A stretch of DNA of 64,000 bases from Flavobacteriaceae bacterium (GTDB taxonomy: Bacteria > Bacteroidota > Bacteroidia > Flavobacteriales > Flavobacteriaceae): positions 62,001 through 126,000 of the forward strand of contig JAIPBH010000003.1 of NCBI GenBank assembly GCA_021739635.1, in the 5' to 3' direction. Numbering within the stretch: the first letter of the stretch is position 1; the number at the start of each line of letters is the position of its first letter. The translations under genes and the position numbers were made by a program. Shown piece after piece: positions 51,608-61,614 of the stretch. The notes beneath the pieces are model-generated. The model was not told the DNA's origin, made no database searches, and saw only the letters and a list, made by a program, of their open reading frames with translations.

Positions 51608-52723
51608 GTGAATTTATCATATTGGGAAATAAAATCTTGGTTTACTAATATAGATTATACTATAGTTGGTAGCGGCATTGTGGGCTTAAGTTGCGCTTTA
51701 AGTTTAAAGGAACGCTTTCCTCAAGCCAATATTTTAATACTTGAAAAAGGAACTTTACCACAAGGCGCCAGCACAAAAAATGCCGGATTTGCTTGTTTTG
51801 GAAGTATAAGCGAAATATTAGACGATTTAACATCACATTCTGAAGCAGAAGTTCTTGAAATTGTTTCCAAACGGCTAGAAGGATTAAACTTATTAAGAAA
51901 AAATTTAGGAGACCAAAACATCAACTACTTACAACATGGCGGTTATGAATTGTTTCCAGAAAAAGACGATGGACTCTATGATATATGTTTATCAAAAAGA
52001 GAGTACATCAATACCTTACTTAAACCAATTTTTAAAGAAGAGGTTTTTAGCCTTAAAGACAATGGATTTCAGTTTAAAAACATCAAACAAGGGTATATTT
52101 TTAATCAGTTTGAAGGTCAAATAGATACAGGCTTAATGATGGAAACCTTATTACAAAAAGCACAATCAAAAGGCATTAAAATACTTAACAATATTGTAGT
52201 AGAAGATTTTGATGAATTAAATGATTCTGTTCTAGTTAAGACTAATATTTTTGAATTTCCAACATCAAAACTTCTTATTGCTACTAATGGTTTTGCTTCA
52301 CAGTTAATAAATGAACCAGTAAAACCAGCTAGAGCACAAGTTTTAATAACAAAACCAATTAAAAACTTGCACATTAAAGGCACATTTCATTTAAACAAAG
52401 GCTATTTTTATTTTAGAAATATTGATGATAGAATTCTTTTTGGAGGAGGAAGACATTTAGATTTTAAAGGAGAAGAAACCACTAGTTTATCTCAAACTAT
52501 TTTGATTCAAAGTAATTTAGAAACTATTTTAAAAAATATTATTTTGCCAAATACACCATTTGAAATAGAACACAGATGGAGTGGCATTATGGGAGTTGGC
52601 AACCAAAAAAAGGCTATAGTAAAACAATTAAGTAACCATGTATTTTGTGGCGTAAGACTTGGTGGTATGGGAATAGCAATTGGCTCAACAATAGGGAGTG
52701 ATTTAGCACATTTAATTGATTAA
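51608..52723 (+). CDS. FAD-dependent amino-acid oxidoreductase (DAO family)
   Basis: 371 aa from GTG at 51608; no ATG precedes the conserved part. The Rossmann FAD motif reads YTIVGSGIVGLSCALSL at about 17-33, followed by EKGTLPQGASTKNAGF. The C-terminal DAO region contains HRWSGIMGVG and the second FAD contact GVRLGGMGIAIGS. Such enzymes oxidise amino or imino acids, or repair modified metabolites. The substrate cannot be predicted. It is followed directly by mtgA (one base gap). Confidence 0.88.
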   Translation: MNLSYWEIKSWFTNIDYTIVGSGIVGLSCALSLKERFPQANILILEKGTLPQGASTKNAGFACFGSISEILDDLTSHSEAEVLEIVSKRLEGLNLLRKNLGDQNINYLQHGGYELFPEKDDGLYDICLSKREYINTLLKPIFKEEVFSLKDNGFQFKNIKQGYIFNQFEGQIDTGLMMETLLQKAQSKGIKILNNIVVEDFDELNDSVLVKTNIFEFPTSKLLIATNGFASQLINEPVKPARAQVLITKPIKNLHIKGTFHLNKGYFYFRNIDDRILFGGGRHLDFKGEETTSLSQTILIQSNLETILKNIILPNTPFEIEHRWSGIMGVGNQKKAIVKQLSNHVFCGVRLGGMGIAIGSTIGSDLAHLID

Positions 52724-52724
52724 T

Positions 52725-53423
52725 ATGATAAAGAAAGTATTCAAGTTTTTTTACAAGTCCATCTTTTGGTTATTTGTGTTTTCAATTGTCATTGTTATTT
52801 TTTTCAAGTGGGTTCCTGTACCTATTACACCATTAATGCTTATTAGAAATATAGAACAACTTCAAGATGATAAGAAGGTAGTTTTAAAGCATGATTGGGT
52901 TCCTATTGAAGAAATTTCCAAAAACTTACAGTTGGCAGTTATTTGTAGTGAAGATCAAAATTTTTTAAACCATCATGGTTTTGATATGAAAGCCATAGAA
53001 AAAGCGATTAACTATAATAAAAAGGGAAAACGAGTAAGAGGCGCCAGCACCATTAGTCAGCAAACCGCAAAAAACGTTTTTTTATGGCCACAACGAAGTT
53101 GGCTTCGTAAAGGACTTGAAACCTATTTTACTTTTTTAATTGAATTATTCTGGTCAAAAGAACGCATCATGGAAGTTTATTTGAATAGCATTGAAATGGG
53201 TAATGGTATTTACGGTGTTGAAGAAGCCTCGAAATTTTGGTTTAGAAAATCAGCTATAAAACTAAATAGAAGTGAAGCAGCAGCTATTGCGGCTATTCTC
53301 CCAAATCCATTAAAATACCGAGCAAATCCAGCTACAAATTATATACAAGGAAGAAAAAACTGGATTGTTCGCCAGATGAATTTCTTTGGACCATTAGACT
53401 ACAATCAAAAGAATGACAAATAA
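52725..53423 (+). CDS. mtgA: Monofunctional peptidoglycan glycosyltransferase
   Basis: 232 aa from ATG at 52725; a TTG three codons earlier overlaps the previous gene and is less likely. One N-terminal membrane anchor (about 11-28) is followed by a GT51 domain with catalytic Glu76 in CSEDQNFLNHHGFD, GASTISQQTAKN and KERIMEVYLNSIEMG. No transpeptidase domain is present. It polymerises lipid II into glycan strands. It overlaps the next gene by 11 bases. Confidence 0.94.
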   Translation: MIKKVFKFFYKSIFWLFVFSIVIVIFFKWVPVPITPLMLIRNIEQLQDDKKVVLKHDWVPIEEISKNLQLAVICSEDQNFLNHHGFDMKAIEKAINYNKKGKRVRGASTISQQTAKNVFLWPQRSWLRKGLETYFTFLIELFWSKERIMEVYLNSIEMGNGIYGVEEASKFWFRKSAIKLNRSEAAAIAAILPNPLKYRANPATNYIQGRKNWIVRQMNFFGPLDYNQKNDK

Positions 53424-53874
53424 CCTAGAGATTAAAAAACATTTATATAATCAATGTTTTGATTTTATAGAAAGCAGATTGATTACCATAAAAGGAACCA
53501 TTAATGATATTCAGGAAGCCTTAAATTCTGAAACCAAAAATTCTTCAGGAGATAAACACGAAACAGGTCGTGCCATGTTGCAAATTGACATGGAAAAGGC
53601 TGGTAATCAAATCAATGAAATCCAAAAAATTAAAGATGTTTTAAAAAAGGTTGATATTACAAAACGTTCAGAAACCGTTCGTTTAGGAAGCGTTGTATAT
53701 ACTTCAAAAGCTAATTATTTTATTGCGATTAGCGCTGGAAATATTTCTGTTGAAGACAAACAATTTTTTGCCATTGCTACAGATACGCCTATTGGACAGC
53801 TATTGGCTTCAAAATGCATAGGAGAAGAAATTATTTTTAGAGATGAAAAAATCAGAATTGAAAATGTTTTGTAA
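53413..53874 (+). CDS. GreA/GreB-like small protein
   Basis: 153 aa. The N-terminal 75 residues are a predicted coiled coil (helical stretches around GTINDIQEALNSETK and AGNQINEIQKIKDVL). The C-terminal half has a Gre-like barrel with VRLGSVVYT and the TPIGQLLASKCIGEE segment, resembling the SPIxxALxGxxxGD signature of GreA. Proteins of this type in flavobacteria are sometimes labelled 3-oxoacyl-ACP synthase, but no thiolase-fold motif is present. The acidic tip of true Gre factors is not obvious, so cleavage-factor activity is uncertain. Confidence 0.7.
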   Translation: MTNNLEIKKHLYNQCFDFIESRLITIKGTINDIQEALNSETKNSSGDKHETGRAMLQIDMEKAGNQINEIQKIKDVLKKVDITKRSETVRLGSVVYTSKANYFIAISAGNISVEDKQFFAIATDTPIGQLLASKCIGEEIIFRDEKIRIENVL

Positions 53875-53888
53875 AAGCGTACTTTAAA

Positions 53889-54806
53889 TCAATCTTTAAT
53901 AATTGAAACATAGATTTTTAAATTCTTTTTTAAGTGCTTATCATGTTCTATAAAAACGGATTTTCCATTTAATTCGGCTTCAATTAAATAACAATCACCA
54001 TGGTAATAGGATTGTTTTACAATAGCTTTTAAGGCAGAATTTTTAACCACTTTTAATTGGTTTGCATACACAATTCCATGATTTTCCAGGTCGTTAAATT
54101 CTCCAAAAAAGGAAGCAATCAATTTATTTTCTGGATGATTGTATAATGCTTTAGGCGAATTATGAGCTATAATTTTTGCATCATTTAAAACTATCATAGC
54201 ATCAGAATAAGGCAATACATCATCTTTATCATGTGTGGCAACAATACACGTTATTTTTTTTTCTTTTAAATATTTAAAGAGACTTCTGCGTAAAGATTGT
54301 TTTTTAAAATTGTCAATATGACTAAACGGTTCATCCAACAATAATATTTCAGGTTGTTTGGCAATTGCTCTGGCTAAAGCTACACGTTGTTTTTGTCCGC
54401 CACTTAGCTCTTTTACTTTGGTTTGGGCATACGACTTTAGTTCTACTACATCTAAAAGCTCCGAAATTCGATCTTGTTTTTCTTCTGGAAAGAAGTTTGA
54501 CAGAAAAGCACCAATATTTTCTGACACAGAAGTAAAAGGCATTAAATCAAATTCCTGAGACACGTATTTCATATACTCTGGTCCAATAATAAGATTGTGT
54601 TTAGGGCCCAGAATTTCTTTATCATTCCAAAAAATATGTCCTTCAGACAAATCATAAGTTCCGTAAAGTAATTTTAAAATCGTGCTTTTCCCAGAACCAC
54701 TTTCTCCAATAATAGAAAGATGCTCTCCTTTTTTAACATTAAAACTAATGTTGCTTAAAACGAGTTTGTTTTTATATCCAAAGGAAATGTTTTTTACTTG
54801 TAGCAT
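53889..54806 (-). CDS. ABC transporter ATP-binding protein
   Basis: 305 aa. Walker A GESGSGKST is at about 36-44, the Q-loop in YVSQEFDLMPF, the signature LSGGQKQR, Walker B LLLDEPFSH and the switch His in VATHDKDD. The last 80 residues form an additional C-terminal domain resembling TOBE-type regulatory domains of importers. No permease or binding protein is adjacent, so the substrate is unknown. It is convergent with the GreA-like gene across 14 bases. Confidence 0.92.
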   Translation of the reverse strand: MLQVKNISFGYKNKLVLSNISFNVKKGEHLSIIGESGSGKSTILKLLYGTYDLSEGHIFWNDKEILGPKHNLIIGPEYMKYVSQEFDLMPFTSVSENIGAFLSNFFPEEKQDRISELLDVVELKSYAQTKVKELSGGQKQRVALARAIAKQPEILLLDEPFSHIDNFKKQSLRRSLFKYLKEKKITCIVATHDKDDVLPYSDAMIVLNDAKIIAHNSPKALYNHPENKLIASFFGEFNDLENHGIVYANQLKVVKNSALKAIVKQSYYHGDCYLIEAELNGKSVFIEHDKHLKKNLKIYVSIIKD

Positions 54807-54825
54807 ACTGCAAAAATACCATAAA

Positions 54826-54852
54826 AAAATCGCTTGAATTTCAAGCGATTTT
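54826..54852 (-). terminator. Terminator between prolyl oligopeptidase and ABC ATPase genes
   Basis: AAAATCGCTTGAA (54826-54838) pairs perfectly with 54840-54852, with A and T runs on both sides. It should end the leftward peptidase transcript. Confidence 0.85.
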
Positions 54853-54871
54853 AAATTTTTAAAGAATTGAA

Positions 54872-57028
54872 TTATCCTTTAATTTTCTCATTAGTTTTAC
54901 TCGGTAACACATCAAACCCCATATTATAAAGTGTAAACCCAAAAATATCTGCATATTGTTCAATGGTTTTACTTACTGGTGTTCCAGCACCATGGCCAGC
55001 ATCTGTTTCTATTCTTATTAATGTTGGATTTGTTCCAGTTTGTTTACGCTGTAATTCAGCTGCAAACTTAAAACTGTGAGCAGGTACTACTCGGTCATCA
55101 TGGTCGCCAGTGGTTATTAAAGTAGCAGGATAGTTAACACCTTCTTTCACGTTATGAACTGGAGAATAACCTTTAAGATATTCAAACATCTCTTTACTTT
55201 GTTCAGAAGTACCGTAGTCATATGCCCAACCCGCACCAGCAGTAAATGTGTGATAACGAAGCATATCTAAAACACCTACAGCAGGCAAAGCCACTTTAGC
55301 TAAATCTGGACGTTGAGTCATGGTTGCCCCAACTAATAATCCGCCATTGGAGCCACCTCTTAAGGCTAGAAAATCATATGATGTATATTTGTTTTGAATT
55401 AAATAGTCACCAGCGGCAATAAAATCGTCAAACACGTTTTGTTTTTTCATTTGAGTTCCAGCATCGTGCCAAGCACGGCCATATTCTCCACCGCCACGTA
55501 AGTTTGGTACCGCTAAAATGCCGCCTTGTTCCATCCAAACGGCATTTGTAATGCTAAAGGAAGGTGTTAAACTAATATTGAATCCACCGTAACCATATAA
55601 AATAGTTGGATTTTTACCATTCAGTTCTAACCCTTTTTTATAAGTAATCATCATGGGTATTTTGGTGCCATCTTTTGAGGTATAAAATACTTGATGGCTT
55701 TCATAATCTTGACTATTAAAATCTATGGCTGGTTTCCAATATAATTTGGTTTCTCCTGTTTTTGGATTTAAAGAATATGTACTTGAAGGTGTGTTGTAAT
55801 TGGTAAACGAATAGTATAAAACATCAGCATCTTTTTTTCCAGAAAAACCGCCAGCAGAACCAAGTCCGGGCAATTTAATATCTCTAATTAGATTGCCTTT
55901 TAAATCATATTGTTTCACTTTAGAAATGGCATTGACCATATATTCTGCAAATAAATAACCACTACCTCTTGAAATATTTAAAACGTTTTCTGTTTCGGGA
56001 ATTACATCGACCCAATTTTCAGGAGTTGGGTTTGATGCATCAACACTTACAATGCGTTTATTTGGTGCGTTTAAATTGGTGACAAGAAATAATTTGCTAC
56101 CATCATTTTCAATAACAAATGTATCACTATCTGTATTATCTAAAACAGTAATGAATTTACTATTTGGAACAGATAAATCTTTAATATAAAGTTTGTTTCC
56201 TGATGTTGACACGCGTGGGGTTAATACTAAATATCTATCATCTTCTGTGACTGTTCCATAAATGTATCGGTGTTTTTCTTCTGGTTTGCCTCCAAAAATT
56301 AAAACATCTTCTTTTTGTGAGGTTCCTAATTTGTGATAATATACTTTATGTTGATCTGTTTTTGCAGATAATTCACTTCCTTTTGGTTTGTCATAGCTTG
56401 AATAGTAAAAACCTTCATTTTTATACCATGAAATAGGACTGAATTTTAAGTCGATTAAAGTGTCTTCTATAATGTCTTTTGTTTCAACATTTATAATAAT
56501 AACTTTACGCCAATCGCTTCCGCCTTCAGAAATTGAATATGCTAAAATGCTACCATCTTTTGAAAAACTTAAACCGCCAAGAGAAATAGTACCATCTTTA
56601 GAAAAGGTGTTTGGATCTAAAAAAACTTCGGCATCACCACCTTCTGTTTTTCTGTAATAAACATCTTGATTTTGTAAACCATCATTTTTTGAAAAATAGG
56701 TGTAATTACCTTCTTTAAAAGGTGCGCTAATTTTTTCGTAATTCCACAAACTTGTAAGGCGTTCTTTAAGCTCATTTCTAAAAGGAATTTTATCTAAATA
56801 ATCAAAAGTGGTTTTGTTTTGAGATGTTACCCATGCTTCTGTTTCACTACTTCTGTCATCTTCTAACCAACGGAAAGGGTCTTTAACTTCAACACCAAAA
56901 TATGAGTTAACAGTATCAACGGTTTTTGTTTCTGGATAATTCATAACTATTATTTTAGTTTGAGCACTTGTGTTTTTAGTAATTAATAGTAAGGCAAGCA
57001 AAAATAAATTTAATATTAATGTTTTCAT
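54872..57028 (-). CDS. Prolyl oligopeptidase (S9A), exported
   Basis: 718 aa from ATG at 57028; a TTG further upstream is unlikely because the ATG directly begins the signal peptide (about 1-23, ending NTSAQ). The N-terminal beta-propeller spans roughly 70-430. The alpha/beta-hydrolase domain has Ser560 in [10 protein letters not shown], Asp645 in [11 protein letters not shown] and His679 in DAGHGAG. It cleaves after proline in short peptides, here in the periplasm. It is a single gene, divergent from the M28 peptidase gene. Confidence 0.95.
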   Translation of the reverse strand: MKTLILNLFLLALLLITKNTSAQTKIIVMNYPETKTVDTVNSYFGVEVKDPFRWLEDDRSSETEAWVTSQNKTTFDYLDKIPFRNELKERLTSLWNYEKISAPFKEGNYTYFSKNDGLQNQDVYYRKTEGGDAEVFLDPNTFSKDGTISLGGLSFSKDGSILAYSISEGGSDWRKVIIINVETKDIIEDTLIDLKFSPISWYKNEGFYYSSYDKPKGSELSAKTDQHKVYYHKLGTSQKEDVLIFGGKPEEKHRYIYGTVTEDDRYLVLTPRVSTSGNKLYIKDLSVPNSKFITVLDNTDSDTFVIENDGSKLFLVTNLNAPNKRIVSVDASNPTPENWVDVIPETENVLNISRGSGYLFAEYMVNAISKVKQYDLKGNLIRDIKLPGLGSAGGFSGKKDADVLYYSFTNYNTPSSTYSLNPKTGETKLYWKPAIDFNSQDYESHQVFYTSKDGTKIPMMITYKKGLELNGKNPTILYGYGGFNISLTPSFSITNAVWMEQGGILAVPNLRGGGEYGRAWHDAGTQMKKQNVFDDFIAAGDYLIQNKYTSYDFLALRGGSNGGLLVGATMTQRPDLAKVALPAVGVLDMLRYHTFTAGAGWAYDYGTSEQSKEMFEYLKGYSPVHNVKEGVNYPATLITTGDHDDRVVPAHSFKFAAELQRKQTGTNPTLIRIETDAGHGAGTPVSKTIEQYADIFGFTLYNMGFDVLPSKTNEKIKG

Positions 57029-57108
57029 GGTATATGATTTTCTCAAAAATAGGGAAAAATCTATTTGTTAATGTCTTAAGGTTAATAAGTAGATTAATTT
57101 ACTTATAA

Positions 57109-57116
57109 TATCTTTG
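57109..57116 (+). promoter_or_regulatory. Candidate -7 box for the M28 peptidase gene
   Basis: TATCTTTG matches TAnnTTTG, 25 bases before the ATG at 57142. No strong -33 box. Confidence 0.45.
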
Positions 57117-57141
57117 ATTAATTTTTAAAAGATGAAACATT

Positions 57142-58098
57142 ATGAATAAAGTCTTTTTATTTTTCACATTGAGTATTATGTGCATTACCATGTTTTCTCA
57201 GTCTGAAATAACTGAAAACGAATTAAAGAATCATTTACAATTTTTAACATCTGAAAAAAATGCAGGAAGATATCCAGGAGGAAAAGAGAACAAATGGATT
57301 GTTAAGTATATAGAAAAAGAGTTTAAAAGATTAAAAATTTCTTCCTTTGAAATAGGTTATAGACAGTTTTTTAATGCAGAATTACGTGTTGACAAAGGTG
57401 TGGATAAAAAGCCTGTTGTAAAAACATGTAATGTTGTTGGTTTTATTGAAGGTAATGATTCTACATTAAAAAATGAATTTATTGTTTTAGGGGCTCATTA
57501 TGACCATTTAGGACTTGGTGGACCATCCTCTAAATCAGAAAAAAGAAGAGTGGTTTATCATGGAGCTGATGATAATGCTAGCGGAACATCAGCATTGTTG
57601 GAAATTGCAGAAAAACTGGTTTCCAATAAAGAGCAACTAAAACGAAGCGTGCTGTTTATTGCTTTTGGAGCAGAGGAACAAGGACTATTGGGGAGTACGT
57701 ATTTTGTAGAGCATCCAATGGTGCCATTGTCTCAAATAAAGTTAATGATTAATATGGATATGGTAGGAAGGTTAAATACTGAAAAACAAGTATACATGGG
57801 AGGCGCTGGTACGTTTCCATGCGGAGTGAATTTTATGACTGATTTAGGCAAATCGTTAGGGTTAAACCCAGTGGTTCATGCCGGATCTGTTGGAGGGTCA
57901 GACCATGTGTCTTTTTATAAGAAAGGAATTTCAGTTTTAGGAATCCATACTGGAGGCCATCCTGAATACCATACACCAGAGGATACTATTGATTTAATAA
58001 ATTTAGAAGGAGAGAAATGGGTTTGTGAATATGTTTTTCAAACGGTTTTTCAAAAGGCATCATCAACAGACCAGATGTATTTTATTAATCAAGATTGA
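57142..58098 (+). CDS. M28-family zinc aminopeptidase, exported
   Basis: 318 aa. The signal peptide ends around MFSQS. The co-catalytic zinc ligands of M28 can be placed: His119 in GAHYDHLG, Asp143 in HGADDNASG, the Glu178-Glu179 pair in FGAEEQG, Asp206 in NMDMVG, and a His in PEYHTPEDT. It probably removes N-terminal residues from peptides in the periplasm, in keeping with the neighbouring prolyl oligopeptidase. It ends at a bidirectional terminator. Confidence 0.92.
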   Translation: MNKVFLFFTLSIMCITMFSQSEITENELKNHLQFLTSEKNAGRYPGGKENKWIVKYIEKEFKRLKISSFEIGYRQFFNAELRVDKGVDKKPVVKTCNVVGFIEGNDSTLKNEFIVLGAHYDHLGLGGPSSKSEKRRVVYHGADDNASGTSALLEIAEKLVSNKEQLKRSVLFIAFGAEEQGLLGSTYFVEHPMVPLSQIKLMINMDMVGRLNTEKQVYMGGAGTFPCGVNFMTDLGKSLGLNPVVHAGSVGGSDHVSFYKKGISVLGIHTGGHPEYHTPEDTIDLINLEGEKWVCEYVFQTVFQKASSTDQMYFINQD

Positions 58099-58106
58099 AA
58101 ATAAAA

Positions 58107-58132
58107 AAGCTTCTACTATTTTGTAGAAGCTT
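58107..58132. terminator. Bidirectional terminator between M28 peptidase and asd
   Basis: AAGCTTCTAC (58107-58116) pairs with GTAGAAGCTT (58123-58132) around a 6-base loop. It separates convergent genes. Confidence 0.85.
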
Positions 58133-58163
58133 GATGTTTAATATAGTTTAGTTTGTTAAATGG

Positions 58164-59153
58164 TTATACTAATTGATTTTTCATTAAATATTCGGCAATT
58201 TGTATAGCATTAGTTGCGGCTCCTTTACGTAAATTGTCAGCAACTATCCACATGTTTAAAGTGTTTGGTTGAGATTCATCTCTTCTAAGTCTTCCTACAA
58301 AAACCTCATCTTTATCATGTGCAAATATTGGCATAGGATATGAATTGGTGGCTGTATTATCTTGTAATATAACGCCTGGAGTTTCACTTATTATTTGTCT
58401 AACATCTGCTAAATCAAAATCATTTTCAAACTGAACATTTACAGACTCTGAATGGCCGCCTGCAGTAGGAACACGAACTGCCGTAGCTGTTACAGAAAAT
58501 GTTTTGTCATTAAATATTTTTTGAGGCTCTCTTGCGAGTTTCATTTCTTCTTTTGTATAGCCATTTTCTAAAAAGGTATCGCAATGAGGCAATACATTTC
58601 TACTAATTTGATATGGATATGCCATATCTCCTTTTATTCCGGCAATTTCATTTTCTAATTGTTTTACAGCTTTTACACCTGTACCAGAAACAGATTGATA
58701 GGTTGAAACCACAACGCGTTTCATTTTATATTTTTTATGAAGCTGCGATAATGCCAGTACCATTTGGATAGTAGAGCAGTTTGGGTTTGCAATAATTTTA
58801 TCGTCTTTAGTTAATTCATGAGCATTGATTTCTGGAACTACTAATTTTTTAGTTGGATCCATTCTCCATGCAGATGAATTATCTACAACAGTTGTGCCTA
58901 CTTCTGCAAATTTTGGAGCCCATTCTAAAGAGGTGTCTCCACCAGCTGAAAAAATAGCAATTTGCGGTTTCTGGGCAACAGCTTCGGCTAATCCAATAAT
59001 CGTGTATTCTTTATTTTTAAATATTAATTTTTTACCCACAGAACGTTCTGAAGCTACTAATAATAACTCAGTAATAGGAAAATTTCGTTCCGCAAGGACT
59101 TTAAGCATCACTTCGCCAACCATACCTGTGGCGCCAACAACAGCTACTTTCAT
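58164..59153 (-). CDS. asd: Aspartate-semialdehyde dehydrogenase
   Basis: 329 aa. The NADP-binding GATGMVGEVML opens the protein. The catalytic Cys126 is in ANPNCSTIQM, followed by STYQSVSGTG and a C-terminal RVPTAGGHSESV stretch with the active-site His. It reduces aspartyl phosphate to the semialdehyde for lysine/diaminopimelate, threonine and methionine synthesis. It is leftward, downstream of mscL but separated from it by a terminator. Confidence 0.96.
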   Translation of the reverse strand: MKVAVVGATGMVGEVMLKVLAERNFPITELLLVASERSVGKKLIFKNKEYTIIGLAEAVAQKPQIAIFSAGGDTSLEWAPKFAEVGTTVVDNSSAWRMDPTKKLVVPEINAHELTKDDKIIANPNCSTIQMVLALSQLHKKYKMKRVVVSTYQSVSGTGVKAVKQLENEIAGIKGDMAYPYQISRNVLPHCDTFLENGYTKEEMKLAREPQKIFNDKTFSVTATAVRVPTAGGHSESVNVQFENDFDLADVRQIISETPGVILQDNTATNSYPMPIFAHDKDEVFVGRLRRDESQPNTLNMWIVADNLRKGAATNAIQIAEYLMKNQLV

Positions 59154-59215
59154 TTGTTTATGTTTTTAAAAATTCAGTACGCAAAATTAGGGATTAATTG
59201 CATTTTAGAGATTAA

Positions 59216-59250
59216 AAAAAGCTTCCATTTTCTAGAAACGGAAGCTTTTT
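59216..59250 (-). terminator. Terminator after mscL
   Basis: AAAAAGCTTCC (59216-59226) pairs with GGAAGCTTTTT (59240-59250) around a 13-base loop; the A tract at 59214-59220 gives a U tract on the minus strand. Confidence 0.85.
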
Positions 59251-59288
59251 AACAACAAATAACAAACTGTTATATATTTAACAAAGAG

Positions 59289-59690
59289 TTATTTTTTTAG
59301 TAAATCTCTTATTTCTGCAAGTAAATCGTTATCTGAAGGTCCAGATGGAGCAGGAGCAGGAGCTGGTTTTTTCATTTTTCCGTAGGCTTTTATAATTATA
59401 AACATAACCAAACCAACAATGACTAAATTAACAATTGTGTTTATCCAAGCGCCATATCTAATAGCATTTTCTGGAATAGCAGCCATATCGCCATTGGCAG
59501 GAACTGCTTCAGTAAGAACTATTTTTAAATTAGCAAAATCAACACCTCCAGTAAATTGACCTACTAAAGGCATTACGATGTCATTTACAAAACCGTTTAC
59601 AACCGAACCTACGGCACCGGCCATGATAACAGCAACAGCAAATTCAATGACGTTACCTGTCATTATAAAATTTTTGAACTCTTTTATCAT
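59289..59690 (-). CDS. mscL: Large-conductance mechanosensitive channel
   Basis: 133 aa. An N-terminal amphipathic helix (IKEFKNFIMTGNVIEFA) leads into pore helix TM1 with small residues (VAVIMAGAVGSVV). A periplasmic loop, TM2 (WINTIVNLVIVGLVMFIIIK) and a cytoplasmic helix with the AEIRDLL heptad follow. It opens under membrane tension to release solutes after hypo-osmotic shock. It is 69 bases after the alr stop. Confidence 0.96.
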   Translation of the reverse strand: MIKEFKNFIMTGNVIEFAVAVIMAGAVGSVVNGFVNDIVMPLVGQFTGGVDFANLKIVLTEAVPANGDMAAIPENAIRYGAWINTIVNLVIVGLVMFIIIKAYGKMKKPAPAPAPSGPSDNDLLAEIRDLLKK

Positions 59691-59759
59691 ATTTTTAAAT
59701 TTTAGTTAGTGAAAATCTAAAATAGTTAAAATAGTTAAATGTTAACATCCATCATTAAA

Positions 59760-60866
59760 TTATTTTAAATAGACACGCTTAACGCGTTGTGAAATGCCAG
59801 TTATTATCTCGTAAGAAATGGTGCCAGCTGTTTCAGCCAATTCTTCAGCTGTGTAGTTTTTGTCAAAAACAATGGCTTCATCTCCCTCTTTACAATCAAC
59901 GTTAGTAACATTAACCATAATCATATCCATACAAACATTTCCAATAATTGGTGCTTTTTGGCCATTTATGGTTACAAACCCTTTGCCTTTTCCATATTGT
60001 CTACCTATCCCGTCTGCATGACCAATTGGTAATGTTGCAGTTTTTATTTGGTTTTCAGTTTTATAAGCTCTGTTGTAGCCAACAGAATCACCTTTTTCAA
60101 TGGTATGAATTTGTGAAATAACAGTTTTTAAAGTTCCTATAGGTTTGAAGTGTGTGTTTTCTTTTTCTGAATTCCCAAAACCATATAAACCAATACCGGT
60201 GCGCACCATATCAAAATGTGCTTCTGGATAGTTTAATATTCCAGAAGTATTGCATAAATGAAGCATGGGTTTATATCCTAATTTTGGAATGATGTTTTCT
60301 GTAATATTTTTGAATGATTGTATTTGGTTTAATGTGAAAGCTTTTTCATTTAAATCTTCACTTGCAGCTAAATGCGAAAAAATTGAAGCTACTTTTATTG
60401 ACGACGTGTTTTTTAGTTTATCAATCAAATAATCAATATCATTTGCATCAAACCCAAGCCTGTTTAAACCTGTATTAAATTTTATATGAATAGGATAATT
60501 AGATTGATTTTCTTCAGAAGCTATTTTAATAAATTCATTTAAAATTTTTGAATTATATAAACTAGGCTCAAGGCAATGTTTTATTAAAAGTTTAAAATTT
60601 ATAGCTTGAGGATGTAGCACCAAAATAGGTTTTGCGATGCCAAAATTTCTTAAAGAAATACCTTCATGAACATAAGCAACAGCAAAATAATCAATGTTTA
60701 AATTTTGCAAGTAATAAGCAATTTCATTGGCATCACTGCCATATGCAAAGGCTTTAACAACGCCTAAAATTTTAGTGCCTTGTTTTGTTTTTGATTTTAA
60801 ATACTCAAAATTGTGTTTGAGAGCTTTTAAATCTATTTCAAGAATTGTTTCTTGAGCTTTAGGCAT
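59760..60866 (-). CDS. alr: Alanine racemase
   Basis: 368 aa. The PLP-binding Lys38 is in LGVVKAFAYG, the opposing catalytic Tyr is in DSVGYNRAY (about 264), and the LCNTSGILNYP and GNVCMDMIMV stretches are typical. It makes D-alanine for peptidoglycan. The usual AYGHG appears as AYGSD. It overlaps the upstream tdk gene by 8 bases, so the two are translationally coupled. Confidence 0.94.
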   Translation of the reverse strand: MPKAQETILEIDLKALKHNFEYLKSKTKQGTKILGVVKAFAYGSDANEIAYYLQNLNIDYFAVAYVHEGISLRNFGIAKPILVLHPQAINFKLLIKHCLEPSLYNSKILNEFIKIASEENQSNYPIHIKFNTGLNRLGFDANDIDYLIDKLKNTSSIKVASIFSHLAASEDLNEKAFTLNQIQSFKNITENIIPKLGYKPMLHLCNTSGILNYPEAHFDMVRTGIGLYGFGNSEKENTHFKPIGTLKTVISQIHTIEKGDSVGYNRAYKTENQIKTATLPIGHADGIGRQYGKGKGFVTINGQKAPIIGNVCMDMIMVNVTNVDCKEGDEAIVFDKNYTAEELAETAGTISYEIITGISQRVKRVYLK

Positions 60867-61506
60867 CTTTGTTTTGTGTTTTTGAAGTCACTTCTTCGGC
60901 ATCATTAACCTTCATATTTCTAACTTTATCACGCATCATAGCTTTATAAAAAGCACCTCTACTTAAAGGTTCATATTCTTCAACTTCACCTAAAAGAACT
61001 AGGTTGTCATTTTTAGATTTTCTATAACTGTATTGCGCTAAATTACCAGTCCTTGTACAAACGGCATGAACTTTAGTAACATACTCAGCAGTAGCCATTA
61101 AACTTGGCATAGGCCCAAACGGATTTCCTTTAAAATCCATATCTAAACCAGCAACAATAACTCGCACACCTTTATTTGCTAAATCATTACAAACGCGTAT
61201 TATTTCATCATCAAAAAACTGGGCTTCATCAATACCAACCACATCACAGCCATCTGCTAAAATTGGAATATTTGCAGCAGCCGGAACAGGTGTAGAGCGT
61301 ATTTCATTAGCATCATGAGAAACCACTTTTGTTTCATCATAACGCACATCAATGGTTGGCTTAAAAATTTCAACCTTTTGCCTTGCAAACTGAGCGCGTT
61401 TAAGCCTTCGGATTAATTCTTCTGTTTTTCCAGAAAACATGGAACCACAGATAACCTCAATCCAGCCAAATTGTTCTTTATGATTTACGGTATTTTCAAG
61501 AAACAT
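60859..61506 (-). CDS. tdk: Thymidine kinase
   Basis: 215 aa, type II thymidine kinase. The P-loop GSMFSGKT is at 21-28, the DEAQFF motif follows GID, and the lasso region includes GLDMDFKGNPFGP. Cys in HAVCTRTG and other positions may form part of the zinc site, which appears incomplete. It phosphorylates thymidine for salvage. It is the first gene of the tdk-alr pair. The C-terminal 30 residues are charged. Confidence 0.95.
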   Translation of the reverse strand: MFLENTVNHKEQFGWIEVICGSMFSGKTEELIRRLKRAQFARQKVEIFKPTIDVRYDETKVVSHDANEIRSTPVPAAANIPILADGCDVVGIDEAQFFDDEIIRVCNDLANKGVRVIVAGLDMDFKGNPFGPMPSLMATAEYVTKVHAVCTRTGNLAQYSYRKSKNDNLVLLGEVEEYEPLSRGAFYKAMMRDKVRNMKVNDAEEVTSKTQNKDA

Positions 61507-61614
61507 TTTGTAATTTTAACACTAAAACAAACCAATTTTTCGTTTGTATAAAGGTGGCGTAAATTTATTAAAAATAAAAGCCCTAATAATAGAAATCTAA
61601 AAAATTAAATAATA

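Noticed and set aside
57029-57046. Upstream TTG start for prolyl oligopeptidase
   Set aside because: The ATG at 57028 directly begins a normal signal peptide, while the six extra residues would add charged residues before it.
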